DNA of 64,000 nucleotides, taken from the NCBI GenBank assembly GCA_965153455.1, contig OZ234496.1, positions 5,713,207 to 5,777,206 on the forward strand, read 5' to 3'. A model generated the notes under the pieces. It worked only from the letters and a program-made list of their open reading frames with translations. It was not told where the DNA came from and made no database searches. This DNA is from Sphagnum compactum. Lineage: Eukaryota; Bryophyta; Sphagnopsida; Sphagnales. Positions 12,358-25,751 of the stretch are shown here, in pieces. Made by a program: the position numbers and the translations under genes. Each line of letters starts with the position of its first letter. Positions within the stretch are counted from its first letter, which is position 1.

Positions 12358-12660
12358 GTATACACTCCTCAATTCCAAAGTTGCTTGATCTTCTTCTTGT
12401 TTGTCTTCTTCTATACACTCCTTAATTGAAACTTGCTTGATCTTCTCCTTCTTTCGTACACCTCACTTCCATACACTCCTTAATTTGAAACTTGCTTGAT
12501 CTTCTCCTTCTTTCGTACACCTCACTTCCATACACTCCTTAATTTGAAACTTGCTTGATCTTCTCCTTCTTTCGTACACCTCACTTCCATACACTCCTTA
12601 ATTTGAAACTTGCTTGATCTTCTTCTTCTATGTACTTTTCAATTTCAAACGTGCTTGACA
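12358..12660. repeat. 61-bp minisatellite immediately upstream of DUO1
   Basis: Each unit reads tacactccttaatttgaaac followed by ttgcttgatcttctcc and ttctttcgtacacctcac. There are about three near-identical units of ~61 bp (12413-12590) flanked by degenerate copies from about 12358 and to about 12660. The array begins about 46 bp from the DUO1 ATG, so it lies in the leader or core promoter. On the DUO1 sense strand it is purine-rich (GAAG/GGAG runs). Confidence 0.85.
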
Positions 12661-13332
12661 ACTTCAATCAATTTTGGTTTTTCTCTTCCATGATGATGAT
12701 CCTCATAACTCCTTATGAGAATTCTTGCTAATGTCATAACACTCAAGATCATCCCCACCATGCCATGCATTTTCTGCAATTCATGAAGCTTTTCAACATT
12801 ACTATTACAAAAGCTGCATCCACTTTTGTTGCCTAAAAATTGGATCCAATTATATCCATTGTAACTTTGTAAGAGTCTTTTTTTGATATGTGTAATTCAA
12901 TAGTTCCTGTCCTTTTCGTGCTGTGAATTGTTGAGCTAAATCAATTCTTCAATCATTACCAATTTTTGCTTGTTTCGTTAGTTAAGGGGAAGATCATATG
13001 TTGATGCCATACTTAAATGTATCTTCTTGTTGGTGGTGTAGGGAGTGTTGTTTTTGTCTCTTGATGGATCCACAAATCAATCTCTTGTTGGAGAAAGATT
13101 AATTCATTGTTGTTTCATATTCGTGCATAGGAGGTGTGCAAAGTAGTTGTCATCATTGTCATCTTTGGTTTGTCAATAGAATGAAGAGCTCCAAAACACC
13201 TAATAAACAACAACCAACAACAACAAAGTGAAGCACACAATAGCATCTTGTTAGAGATGATGGCAATAGACATGATAATCATATTGCGAGAAACATTAAT
13301 TATTCAAGTTTGTATAGCTACATATTGATGAT

Positions 13333-14012
13333 TCATTGTCTCTTGGGAGTAGAACAAACACATTGAAAACAAATCATTGAATTGTAATAAGAATTCTCTA
13401 CAGGTTGATTGATGATCTTCTCTTGGGAGTAGAAGAGACACCTTCACAACATATCATTGAAGCATGCAAGAACACTCTACACCTATGGCTTGATTGATCC
13501 ATCTTCTCTTGGGAGTAGAAGAGACACCTTCACAACATATCATTGAAGCATGCAAGAACACTCTACACCTATGGCTTGATTGATCCATCTTCTCTTGGGA
13601 GTAGAAGAAACACCTTCACAACAAATCATTGAAGTATAACAAGAATACTACATCTATCTTCTTTGATGAAGAATAATAAGTACACTACACATGGATTGAT
13701 CGAGATTCTTCTCTTTGGAGTAGAACACTGACCATCACAACAAAATCACTGAAGTGTAACAAGCATTCTACACATATGGGTTGATTGATCCCTTCTCCTG
13801 GGAGCAAAACAAACACCTTCACAACAAAGTCATGAAGTGTCACAAGAATACCAGACCTACAGTTTGATTGATTTTCTCTTCAGAGTACAAAAAACACCTT
13901 TAGACCATTGAAGCATGATAAGAATACTACACCTCTGGATTGATTGATCCTCTCCTCTTGGTACTACAGAACACCTTCACAACAAATAATTGAAATGTGA
14001 TAAGAATATCAC
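13333..14012. repeat. ~85-bp degenerate minisatellite, about eight copies
   Basis: Units begin ttctcttgggagtagaa, continue with caccttcacaacaaatcattg, a block like agaatactacacctatgg, and end ttgattgatc. Copies start near 13335, 13415, 13501, 13588, 13705, 13792, 13872 and 13952. Copies two and three are almost identical; outer copies have diverged, and copy four has an internal duplication. It lies about 1.0-1.7 kb upstream of DUO1. Confidence 0.85.
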
Positions 14013-16290
14013 AAGGAACTTAAACAAATAATCATGGACTTTGAAGAGAAGATCAGGCATACTTCAACAGGCTTGCTATTACAGAGGAGGGAAAAAAATC
14101 TTTACAAAAACTTTGCATGTGCACCAGCAGCCTCTATTGATCACATCATTCAAGCAATGCTTGCATTAACAATCTGAGCACAAGGAAGTATGACTTGACA
14201 AACTCAAGAATTTCAACTTTGAAATCACTCAATAGGATGTAAAAAGATTTGCTAGGTTATACAGAGGAATTACATTACAAAAATTGAGTCAATCGCAACA
14301 CAGTTGACAGAAAGGGAAATTTCAATGTGGACAGAAGAGAAGAAAAGAATGAAGATACAAAAGGTGAGAATGATCTCAAGATTCAGATGAGGAGGGGACT
14401 ATTGTCACAACAATGAACAATAGAAAACGTTGGAACTCACTGAGGCTGAAGTCATAACCTTATGAGTGTCACTCACAAATGTTCTGACCTTCACCTCCAT
14501 CATAAATAGAAAATAGCAGTGGTGAGATCCCATGATTCCCCACTGATTTCATTAGCTGCCTACTCTGGCAAAAAATTTATCATTGCATACACACATGCAT
14601 CCTGAGAATCTGTCACATTTCTGGAAGCAACTGGGATACTTAGTCATGATGTTGGCTAGCACTCAAGAGACAGTGCTAATAATAAACGTCAATAGGCAGT
14701 ATCCCAATCCAAGCTGCAACAAGCCTGTGAGGGCAAGCTTCTATTTCAGTTTAGCTTGTCTGCTGCATCACCGAGCATCTAAGTCTACCGCATAGAAAGG
14801 CCAACCAAGATGAGAAGAGAAAAATGGAAGACAAAGTTCTCCTTCAACCGGTGAGAGAGAAAGAGAGAGCGAGGTAGCTCGAACCAATGCAAAGCGGAAG
14901 TTCTTGACCGAAAATGAGAAGATATCAATTGAAGCAATCTTGAGTCAACAGAAGTACCAAGTCGTGTTTGCGCATTACCGTTTTGAACAATTCTACAACA
15001 AATCCGAGCGAGATTGAAAGTTGAAAACTCTACAAACTGACAAGAAAAACAGAATCCACAGCGATTTCTGACCAAGTTCACGAGAATTCTTAGATACACG
15101 GATATGAAGAAGACTAAAACAAGAATTGAGAGTGCAGACAAAGATGACGATGATGAGATAATCCGACGAGAGATACTTCGACACCACGAATCAAAAACAC
15201 TAATTGAACGCCTAATTGAACTTACTCGTTGCGGGAATGTCGTCATGTTTGCACGAAGATGGAATTCAGCCATGGACAGCAGTCATAGGAGGGAATAAAC
15301 TGAGAAAGAGATAAAACACAAACGTCCTCAAGAACACATATCAAGCTAAAAAAACGTGCCGCGATCTTCTTCTCTCTAATCATGAATGACTTTGTAAACG
15401 ATGTAGATGAAGCCGATGTGTAATGCAAGTCCTTGACGCACACCCCCCAAAAAAAGGGGAAAAGAAAACACAGGACGTCAGAGATGGAGCAGGCACATAC
15501 TCTACTCCGACTGCTACCTTCTACGAAATATCGAGAAACCACCTCAAACCTCAAACTCAAAGTTCCGAATTGGTTGTTAATGTCTGCAAAGTAGATGATG
15601 GATGCATACAAGAAAAACTCGGTGCGCACTCCACCCGGTCTAAAGTGCGCCACTTGAGAGAGTCTGAACAGAAAAGGAAGCAGGTTTCGCCCCCCTCCTT
15701 CAAACCAGCGCCGGCAAAAAAAAACTGGACAAAAATGCAACAAAAGGTTTAGAGTACAAATATGGTTTCTAAGTAGACGGAAACTAGACTTCCATATAAA
15801 TCTTACCACTTGCGTTGCGCGAGACGTCGGGGTTGCTGTTCGCGTTTTGAGCTGGTGCAGCCAGAGAGAAAAGGAGGAGCGAAAAAACAGAGCCGGAGAG
15901 AGAAGAAGAGGGCGCAGGCAGTTACGGAGCGACCGGCGACCGACGGTCGAAAACGGCTCACGCATCAAACCACCACATATTCACACCGACTTCCGGACGA
16001 CGACCACGTGCCCTTCCTAGCAAGACATCTGTTTTTCATCGTCTTTTTGTGTGTCCGTGTTGTGTGCGCGCGCGGTGCCTTTCGAGGAAGGAATAAATAC
16101 GATGTCTTTCATCAGGGTACAAAGAGCCAGTGGTGTCCCGTGCAGGAAGGAGGAGCCTTTGGCGGCAGCAGCAGCAGCAGATGAACTTCAAGAAGAAGAA
16201 GGAACAAAAAAGAAGAAGAAGCAAATGAGGAAGAAGGGTGTGACGTTTGGAGGGAAGGCGCTGCTTTTTTTCACGCGCTAGCGGCGATGG

Positions 16291-16297
16291 ATATAAA
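16291..16297 (+). promoter_or_regulatory. Possible TATA box of the sorting nexin gene
   Basis: The motif atataaa occurs about 290 bp upstream of the start codon in a GC-richer stretch, which would give a plausible plant leader length. No transcription start evidence is available. Confidence 0.2.
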
Positions 16298-16582
16298 TCT
16301 GGATCATAAGCTAGGAGAGCTGTCGTAAGGTTTCCTTTGTGCGTTTCCTTTTCTCACTTGTACCATTTGTGGACCACGATGATCCTGCCTTGCACCACTC
16401 CTTTTACAAGTGAGTGATCGCTGGTGTTCATTGACGATCGACTGGGGATAGCAACGTTGTTTGTGTGCTTGCTGGTCACTCGTAGTAGTGCTTCGAATAT
16501 TCCTTGGGTACCTTTGCCCCCTTTCCCCCTCCTCAGAACTTGCTTATGACCAGGTTGTGTGCCTACCGAGGCTGGAGATGCC

Positions 16583-19500
16583 ATGGGGACGTTGAAGGAT
16601 TTGGTTGAAGAAGCCAAAAGGCGGACGATTTTGTGGGCAATTTTGGTGTTTTGCCTTGCCTACTTCATGTCCTGTAAGCTTCCCCCTTTTTTTCTGATGA
16701 CACTAGGACCATCTCCGAGTAGATTTCACATGATGCACGGAACTCATGTATTAGGCTTTTGTGATTGCTTCTGAAACCTCCTATCATGTGAGTCCTTGTG
16801 TTCAGTGTAGTTTGTATCTGACAGATGCTATTCAGTCTCAACTGATGGGTATAAATTAAGAGTTTCAGGCAGAGTGCTAAACCCTACTTGTATCTGCTAT
16901 TGTGTCCTGAATATGAATTGTGGTGAAGAGGGAAGACCCATTCTAAGGGTTTGTGCTCTCATCTTTCTCACAGTTTGTTGGCACTTTTTGCACTCCTTTT
17001 CACAGCTCTGTGTGAGATTTTGTTGCTTGTCTTTCTGAATTCACTAGTCTCATTAGTGTGCTTTTGTTGCTGGGTTCTATTCGTCAGTGACGAGCAGCTC
17101 CATATGGATCAATATACCTGTTGCCATCCTTTTACTGGCTGTGGTGCGCCGCCTTTCTTTAGAAGTTGATATTCGAAGGAAACCTCCAGATGGTCCACCT
17201 CCTCCCCGACACCAGCTACGACGCCAGCTCAATCCTAATGACCCTCTTCTCTCTGCACCATCTAACTTCACTAGAAGCAGGTGAGCAAGATACTACCACC
17301 TCAAAGTCATAGATTTATTTGTGTCTGATAAACCTCTAGCTTGAAATAAGCAAACATGTGAAGGTTTCAAAACTCCTGGGCCACTGGAACTGCAGGGTTA
17401 GTTGTGATATTTTGTGTATCAGGCTTAGAGGTGGGAGATGAAAACAGCAGCTGCCATCAGAATGCTTACTGTATATAGTCTTCCAAAACCTCACAACCTG
17501 CTTCACTCAGATTTTCTCACCAAAAGACAATTGCTTCTATTCCATTGCTTATTCTAAATTGTGCAATTTTACTGTATGCTGCTATTGTCTAATACTTGCC
17601 AGATCACATATCCTTTAGCATGCGCTGTCCTCAGACCAAACAATTATAATGATTATCCACAGTTGCAGAAGGCTTAACATTATCTGGACATTTTTGGACT
17701 CTAGTGATTGAGAGTGAGTGTTGAAGATTGACTTCTTGCTTTTAGAGCAGAGGTGAATTTGTTAGAGATTTGGTGGTCCAATAGATTGGAATTAATGCAA
17801 AATATGAACTGTCTTGCCTATAGCTGGGTAGTTGCCCTTGATGCATGTCTCTGGTACTGGTGAGTCTGAAGCGGTTAGCTGATGTTTATTGAGGCTGAGC
17901 CTGTATGGAAATTATTGGCCCTGTATCCTGTCTGGTAGTGGGGTTGTGGATTGTTAATGTTGTGAAACTGGGTGACAGGTGGCGTCACAACATAGATTCA
18001 CCTTCAGTTGAGGTGGCTGTGGATGAGCTGACAAAATGTTTGATAGATGAATGGGTTACAAATCTTTGGTATTCATCACTTACCCCTGATCAGGAATTTC
18101 CTGAAGAGCTTAGACTTCTGATCAATAATGTCATTGGGGAACTTGCCCGCCGAGTCAAGCGTGTGGACCTTATGGCACTTATTTGCAGGTATGGGTCCTT
18201 GCAAGGATACCTCCAGATTTGGTTTTTATCTGAGATTATTCTGTGACTCATCTAGACAGATGCTAAGCTGCTTTCAATGAGATATGAAGGGCTGAAACAC
18301 AAGGCACCTTAAATCACAAGTTTAATGCACATTGATGATGCAGGGATATGGTAGACTTAGTAGGAAGCCATCTTGAGCTCTTTCGTCAGATTAAAACAAA
18401 GGTGGGGGTGAATGTGATGGCATCACTCTCAGTAGAAGAGAGGGATGAGAAATTGAAGGAGGCTATGTTGGTGTCCAGGGAATTACACCCAGCCCTCATC
18501 TCCCATGAATCAGAGTACAAGGTAAGCTGTTCTTTTGTTTCTCCTTGCTCTTCAACCCTTCTGAAAAATCTGGTATGTAATGGACTGTTGAAAGGTGGAA
18601 ACCAAACTTTGAGCTGCCCAATCAGTCGAAACCTATCCTTACAAATGTGAAAATCTGTGAGCTACCTAGGAACCTGGGAGATTGAGCTCCCAACTGGAAA
18701 TTCAAGCAATTCCAACAGAGTTTATTCCTTACAAGCACTTGCTTATGGGCATTGTTGCAGGTACTGAAGCGGCTTGTAGGGGGTGTGGTTGCTTTAGTGT
18801 TAAGACGTGAGGACTTGCGTTGTCGGCTGCTTAGAAGCATAGCCCGAGAGCTGCTGACATGTGCAGTATTGCAGCCTGTTCTCAACTTTGCCAGCCCTGG
18901 GTGGGTATGCTGAGCTCTTTTCCCCAAAATAGTAGGATGGGCTTTGGTGAATGTTCTGCAGAGGTCAGAAGAAGTCTAGAGTAGACCTATTTTACTGAAC
19001 TATGCCACCCATACCTTAGTGGGCTCTGCAGGTTACTACATTGCATAATGCTGGCCCTTTTTCCTTCCTACCAATTACATCTAGTCACTTGTGATGATGA
19101 CCACTACTGGTCTGGGGCTTACTGTGGCTTAGATCGGGTTGCTAAGGTTTACATATGGTAGTACACCTTCCATTGCCCATCATGTGACACTTCTTTCTAA
19201 TCTCTGGAGTTTTTGATGGGATATCAATTTACATTGCATTCATGTAGCCATGATCTTGATTACAGTTCTTTGCATTCCAATTGAAGCAAACTGACATTGA
19301 GCAGCAGATGTTATACTTGGTAATTTGGGCATCTGAATCTAGTGATTGTTGCTTGAGCTCAAAGGTGTCATAATTGGTTGTCATCTGGCAATCCAGGTCC
19401 ATCAATGAGCTCATTGAGTCATTCACATTGACTTCCAAAGAGAAATCAGGCCAGGCCAATCAAGCTCAATCTACATCTGGTGATAGCAATGTCAAAGATG

Positions 19501-22500
19501 TCAGGTCACGTCTCCCAGAGCGGATCCTGCAAAGGAAGTCATCACTCTCGGGCCTTGAAATGATAGCCATTAGCAACTTAGAAGGTTCAATAGGGGAGGA
19601 ATCAAAAATCATCCAGCCTTCACCAAAAAACAAAGGAGTACACTCAGCTTCAACAGGAGACCTTCGTGCCTTTGTCACACAACTACAGATCTCTGATGCA
19701 AAGTCCTTGAAAGAGGCAATTCTCTTCTTTTCAATTTATTTGGGTTAGAAACACATAATTAAAGTAGGTAATGAAAGATTAAGTTGCTACAGAAATCATG
19801 ATATTAGCACCTATGAGTTGGAAGATCAGGAAATATTCCATCCCACTTCCTTTTGCAGAACTGTAAAGTACTTTGAAGTTTTAGAAGTAGGCTGAAAAGT
19901 GAATTGCAATTCCAGGTAGCCAACATCTCGGAGCATCCTGGTTCTGAGTGCCATGGGGAGTTGGGTTCAGTTCCTCACAGCGACTGGGCTCAGGTATTGG
20001 ATGCTGCGACACAGCGGCGAACACAGGCTTTGACACCAGAGCACCTTGACAATTTGTGGGCTAAAGGGAGGAATTACAAAAAAAGGGAAATTGCAAAGAC
20101 AACCTCATTAGGTGTGGCAGTGAGCCAGGCTGCAGACTACCCTGTGAAGTCAACTAACCTTGTTTTGTCTGAGTCAAGAGTCATAGCAAAATCCATGGCT
20201 GGGACAGAAGGGACCTCTATGACCACCAACCTTGCACCGCTTCCAGTTTCATTAGACAGGCTTCACAAAAATTCTGATTCAGTAGATTTTTTGGACATAA
20301 AGCAAGGCTATAAAAGCACTGAGCGGCACAAGGGCCTGCTTTTTGACAACTCAGAAGACAGAGGTCAACAGTTTCCAGGAATAGGATTTTCTCTACATGA
20401 CACTGATGAAGAGCATCAACGTCCTATGAGCTTTTCAGAGGACCTGCAGGTGCCAAATGATTCAAGTAGCTCACAGTTGGCTACTATGGAGAGTACTCAG
20501 AATCAGCATGGAACTTCAGGTATAGCTCAAAACTCTTTAAGTTTTTCCAAGAATCTAGGGAGGCTGGATTCTGACCAACAGCAATATGAAAGACCAAATA
20601 TACTTTCATCACATCGAAAATCAAGGAGTGATGATGGTGGACTGGAAAAATGGCAAGAGATTCAAGGAGGCTCTCATCAAGAGGAGGCTGTTCCAACCTC
20701 GTTGAATTCAGGAAGACCAACAGCCACAACTGTTCTCCCACATCCTGATAATGTTATCAACAGATCACACATTGAAGATGAATCTGAAATGTCATTAAGG
20801 CCAATGACTGATGTTCCAACAACTGTCTTGACGTCTCACATGTCCCTCAATAAACTGTATTGCAAGGCAAGACTATGCACTGATCCAAAGCACTTTTCTA
20901 TCCCTGTAAGCAGCACAGATTTTTAGGCAGATCAGTTTCTCAGTACTGCCCTACCAGTTTCTTGGAGTAACTCTTTTATCCATTTTTGCTGGTCTTTGCA
21001 TCTTTCCATCCTTATGCAGTTCTTCAGGAATTCAGGAAGAGGGTAAACTGCCCTAGACATGCATGGTCAATATTGTGACAGTAGGGTGAGTAATGATATA
21101 GCATGGCTATACATGTTATTCCAGCGGACACGTCTCTGGCCAGTCTCTTGCAGATTGTACTATGCCTACAATGTCACAGGGTCCAATGATCTATCGTCTA
21201 TCATGACAATAGTTTATCAGAGCTGTTCAATACTTATTTTCTTGTGATGTCTCTTGATGTTAGAATGCAATGATGTCAATCTTGGCTTTAAACTTGCAGG
21301 TGATGGGAGCTCATTTTGAAAAAGCTGGATCAAAAACTTTTGCAGTGTATACTATCAGGGTGGGAGACTCTGACAACCGAACCTGGCAAGTTCAAAGAAG
21401 GTAACACTCATCAGCCCTGACTCAACAGATGGGAGTAGCAATTGATGCTGCAGCTTCTTTTGGAATCTGATGCATAGCTTCTACTCTTACTGTATCTCCT
21501 AGCATGTGTCTCAAGGCCATGTGGTGCCATGGCAGGTTTCGTAATTTTGAGCAGCTCCATAGACGGTTAAAGGACATGCCAAATTATGCTCTAAGTCTTC
21601 CTCGAAAGCGCTTTTTCACTTCAAGTCTTGATAATGACTTTGTCCTTGAGCGCTGTGTTCTTCTTGACAAATACTTGAAAGTATGTTGAGTCCTACCTTT
21701 TTTCCTCTCTGCACATGTGAACTCTCAGAATCCAGAATACTATTTCCATCCTGTAAGATAGTGGCTGCAAACATTCTGATTTTGATGAAAGTTTGAATTT
21801 GGAGAATTAGGATTCTATAGTAAGTGCCCTACATCCTGCAGTACAGAATGTCCTGACTTGAAAGGTTAAATATTGTCTTTCACTGTGCTGTGTTATGCTC
21901 TCTGATTTGGTGTATTGCTACATAAACCTATACTGAATTGAGGACTTTGGAGCTGCAGTTGCCTAGTTCCAGTTGATATTGATTAATCTGGGGTCCATTT
22001 GGGCACATATAGATTTGGCACGGACAGAGAGATTTGGCACTGAGAAGGACAATTAGTCAGAAGTCAAAATCATGGACATGTTTTCTACTAGATTTTGGTG
22101 TGTTATTCACTTTTTGTCCATCAGTTTTGGAGTAAAAGTTTTGAATCTTGTTGAACAGGATCTTCTGGCAATTCCAAGCATTGCAGAGCTTCACGAAGTA
22201 TGGGATTTTTTGAGCATCAACTCACAGGTGGCTTTCTTTTTCTATGGCAGACTATTGAGGGAGCTGGGTTTCAGTGTTGAAATTGCCTGATATGCTAGAC
22301 CTCATCTTGCTGTAATATAGGGAAATGGAAAGCAGTTGGTACTAATACAAACTTGGTCTCATGTCTTTGTAGCACTACGCATTTGGGGTTGCTCCTTCCA
22401 TGATGAAGACTTTAGCTGGTGAGTTTTTCTGATCTTTTCTGTTGTACTTAGTTTGTTTGCTCTCCAAGCTATCAACCAGAGGTCAACGATTTGCATTCTG

Positions 22501-25500
22501 TGGCAGTAGTTGTTCAATTGCCCATGGAATTAAGTTTGTCATTATGTTCCACCTCTCAGTCTATATGTTCAGAGTGTTATTTAGAGAGGCAATGCTTTCG
22601 AATCTCTCTGTTACAGACTTTTTCAAGACATTGCATATGACATGGCCCAGGCCTGTAAGTTTTCCATTTTTCCAATTATGCAGGTCGTTATCCAATGTAT
22701 AGAATGTGCCCTGGAGATAATGCTACTCATTCTTCCCAGAAGTAGATAACTATATATATTCTTAAGCACAAGTACTACATGAGTGAGAATAGGCAACTTG
22801 TCTACACTGGGCTCACTAAGTGCTGTATGTAAATTAATGCAAGGAAGTATCCACCTTGGAAAAGGAGACTGTAAGTTCTAAAAGGGTGAAGTGATACAGT
22901 TGCATTAATTTGCAAGCGTCATATTTCCCTCTGTTTTGAAAGTTAAAACCAGAAGGGAAGTTTAGTAGTTTGATGACGAAACAATGGGTACATAGAATTG
23001 GAATAAAAATGTCTCATGACCTTGTGATGTGGCAGTAAATGTCGATGATGCAATGGATGATATGTTTCGTCAAATCCGAGGAGTTTCTGGCATGACTTCT
23101 GCTTTTCTCCAAAGTGCCATGTCAACTACTCCTAGGAGTTCTTCAAATCCAAAGCTCTCAGGACCCACTCAAGTTCTCTCTCTCTCTGATAGTGGTTACG
23201 TGGAAAAAATCTTTGCAAGCTCACTTTCAGAAGATGAAGATCGAGTGGCACAAGAGTATAGTGGTGCGCAAGGCTTTGGGTCTGCTGATTGGCAGTCCGA
23301 CAGTGATTTGCAAACAGAGACCCATGAAGCTTCAACCCATCGGTTTGGGTCTACCAGTCTGGATGACAGGGAAAACCTTTATTTTGGTAGACGCCCTGAG
23401 AGGGCTTTATCAGAGGGGCATTCACCAGCAGACTCTTTCGTGTCTGAACTGGTTGAAGATGAACTTGTGATTCCTCAGGAGGTAAGCAAATTGTGTTATA
23501 TGTGGTTGCCTCACCTTTTGGATGAAGTTCATGTGACCAAGTAATTTCTTTCACAAATGCCTGCAAGTCTGGCCTTTCACTGTCTACTCTCACAGAGGTT
23601 GGTTAGACTGATATTCTAGTAGACAGCATAGTATGTTGGCAATTCATTGAGTTGGAATGTTGATGTGCAGTGGTCACCTCCAAAAGCTAGTGTGCCGCTG
23701 CTCAATCTAGTTGATGTCATTTTTCAACTCCAGGGTCGCGGTTGGATCAGGTGCACTCTCACTTCTCTGAGAAGGATAACATTATTCTGGGCACATGTGC
23801 ATGTCTGAACAACACAAAATTTTGGAACAATACATGAACAGATGCTGTGTGGTGCAAGGCAATGTCATCTTCCTTATTCAAGAACATGACATCCATGAGC
23901 CTCATCCTTGAGGTTTCTGGGGAGATGCAACCCTGTAAAATGAGAGAAGTGCTTTAAGGGGTGAATCAACCTCATTGTCACATGATGGGATTATAGACTC
24001 TTAACTGTAATAGTAGGGAGTATGCTCATCTTGAACTTTCAGTCATGATCTATACAGCACCCTAAGAGCTGCCATAGATGGCCAGATCTCTCCTGACCAC
24101 ATGGTTACATCAACAAGTAAAAGCTTTATGGGTGATTTAAATTTGAAGGACCTTGGCAGATGGACAGTGCATAAGAATTGGTTGTTTTGGGGGTTGTATG
24201 TTGGGCCTATAACTTATCCTCAGTTTATGGGTAAACAATTTTTCTTCAGTGAAAGATCACTAAGATTATTGATCCTAGCATGGCAAGTGACATTTTGTCT
24301 TGCAATTGGACTCCTGGGGACTGGTCTTAAAACATCCTCATTTCTGAACTTATCTTTGAACTTTTTGTTGATTCATGCCTGTGCCAAGCATTCACAATTA
24401 AACTCTGATAGTTTGTCTGGAAGTGTTTGTTGCCAGGCGACAAGTATTGTGGATGGCGAAGCAAATTCTGCAGGTTGGCTTGGGAGATGCAATTGATGAT
24501 TGGCTGCTTGAAAAAATCCAATGGCTTCGGAGTGATGATATCATGGCCGCAGGGATCCAGTGGGTTCGTGGGGTAGGTTTCTAAGTCCCTATAGTGCTCA
24601 GCAGATCCCATATGTCAATAGTGAATTCATGTCTTTCAAAGCTTGTTTTGCAAAATAGACTGACATTTTGTGGTCTCATAGTTGATTCCACATCAAAACT
24701 AGGAGGTAGATTCTCATGGGAAATGACTGCAGATTCTCTGGCCAGATGGTATCTTTGTTACCAAGCATCCAAGTCGAAGTGGCTTATCTTCAACAAATTC
24801 AGGTGCTCCAAAAGGCTCAGGAATTGAGGGAGCCATGAAAGGAGGTCAAAGGGTGCAGCAGCAGGCACCTGTGAATTCATTTGAGTATCGTCTTGAGGCT
24901 TTACGGAGAGCCATGGTTGTTCGTGAAATTCTTCTTGGTAACTTCACAGCACCCATTGGAAGTAATATATGTACCTTGTCTAGGGTCAGGAACCTTTCTT
25001 GCTGTCCACCAGAATCTAGTGGCTGGAGGAGCTCACCTTGCATGAGTTTTGAACAGTGCATTGGTTGGTGCATTGTCATTCTGTTGGGTAGGTTGGATGT
25101 ATGTATGTAAATGGTTGTTGGTATTCTCACAGTTCTCATACATAGTGAACATCAACCCCTATCCACTCACAGAAATTGCTTTCATGATTTGGAAGACCTG
25201 CACAGTACAAGTGGATGATCTATTAAACACATCTGGTAGTTTTTCAACAGATTTCTAAGGAAACACTCTCTGTGTGCAGATCGAGCACCTGCTGCATTGG
25301 TCAATCTTATTGGTAAAAAGCAGTACACAAGGTGTGCCACTGATATATATAATTTTTCTCAGGTAGGTCGTCCTGTGGGGCAGGAGAAATTTTGAATGAA
25401 TTCTTCCTTCATTTGTACCTGGATTAGTGCAGGACATAGTTGACATTTATTATGGGGGCTGGACATAAGAGAATGGCTTTTCTCCCTTGAGTTGAAGAGG

Positions 25501-25751
25501 ATGGATTCAATGACACATGAGGTGAAAGTAGGTTTCAAGGAAGTAAGGTCACAAACAATCTCCCTGTAGAATTGATAGGGTGTTGAAGGGACACAGTTAA
25601 TCTTGTGTTTTTTGTTGGGGGGGCGGGGTTGAGGGTGCAGTCGACTGTATGTGTAAAGCAACTGGCATATAGCCTCCTAGAAATGCTCTTGCTTGCAACA
25701 TTTCCGGAGCTCCACGATTTGCTTCTTGATGTCCGCAGTGGAGTTAGTTGA
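16583..25751 (+). CDS. PXA-PX-Nexin_C sorting nexin (SNX13/Mdm1-like, Arabidopsis At2g15900 class), 17 exons
   Basis: Membrane-anchored sorting nexin that binds phosphoinositides through its PX domain; the family acts in endosome/vacuole trafficking and organelle contact. Exons: 16583-16673, 17088-17280, 17979-18188, 18344-18521, 18761-18900, 19397-19715, 19916-20866, 21300-21400, 21536-21680, 22159-22227, 22373-22418, 23036-23481, 23671-23750, 24437-24572, 24733-24937, 25280-25362, 25641-25751. All phases agree, giving 1167 residues. Order: two N-terminal hydrophobic helices (~15-50), PXA domain (~98-290, starting RWRHNIDSPSVE), a long Ser/polar linker encoded mainly by exons 6-7 (with DAATQRRTQ...WAKGRNYKKRE), PX domain (~695-800; the RRFRNFEQLHRRL basic loop is split by an intron), the VNVDDAMDDMFRQIRG segment, and Nexin_C (~970-1130). 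Introns after exons 6 and 7 start with GC rather than GT. The gene is head-to-head with DUO1. Confidence 0.9.

Larger units (their letters stand above)
12313..16582. other. Head-to-head intergenic region between DUO1 and the sorting nexin gene
   Basis: These 4.3 kb must contain both promoters and leaders. Apart from two minisatellites (12358-12660 and 13333-14012) no coding family is recognised. The 15.2-16.3 kb part is more GC-rich and purine-rich on the + strand (many GAA/GAG runs) and carries open minus-strand frames with no family signature. It could hold non-coding first exons of either gene. Confidence 0.5.

Noticed and set aside
12358-14012. CRISPR-like array of direct repeats
   Set aside because: Units are contiguous degenerate minisatellites with no unique spacers, in a plant nuclear context.
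15243-15968. Long minus-strand open frame (241 codons) upstream of the sorting nexin gene, with another at 14785-15273
   Set aside because: Composition is Ser/Arg/Phe-rich without any domain. It mirrors a purine-rich + strand leader region, and a gtaagt donor-like site interrupts the second frame. More likely promoter or leader than a gene.
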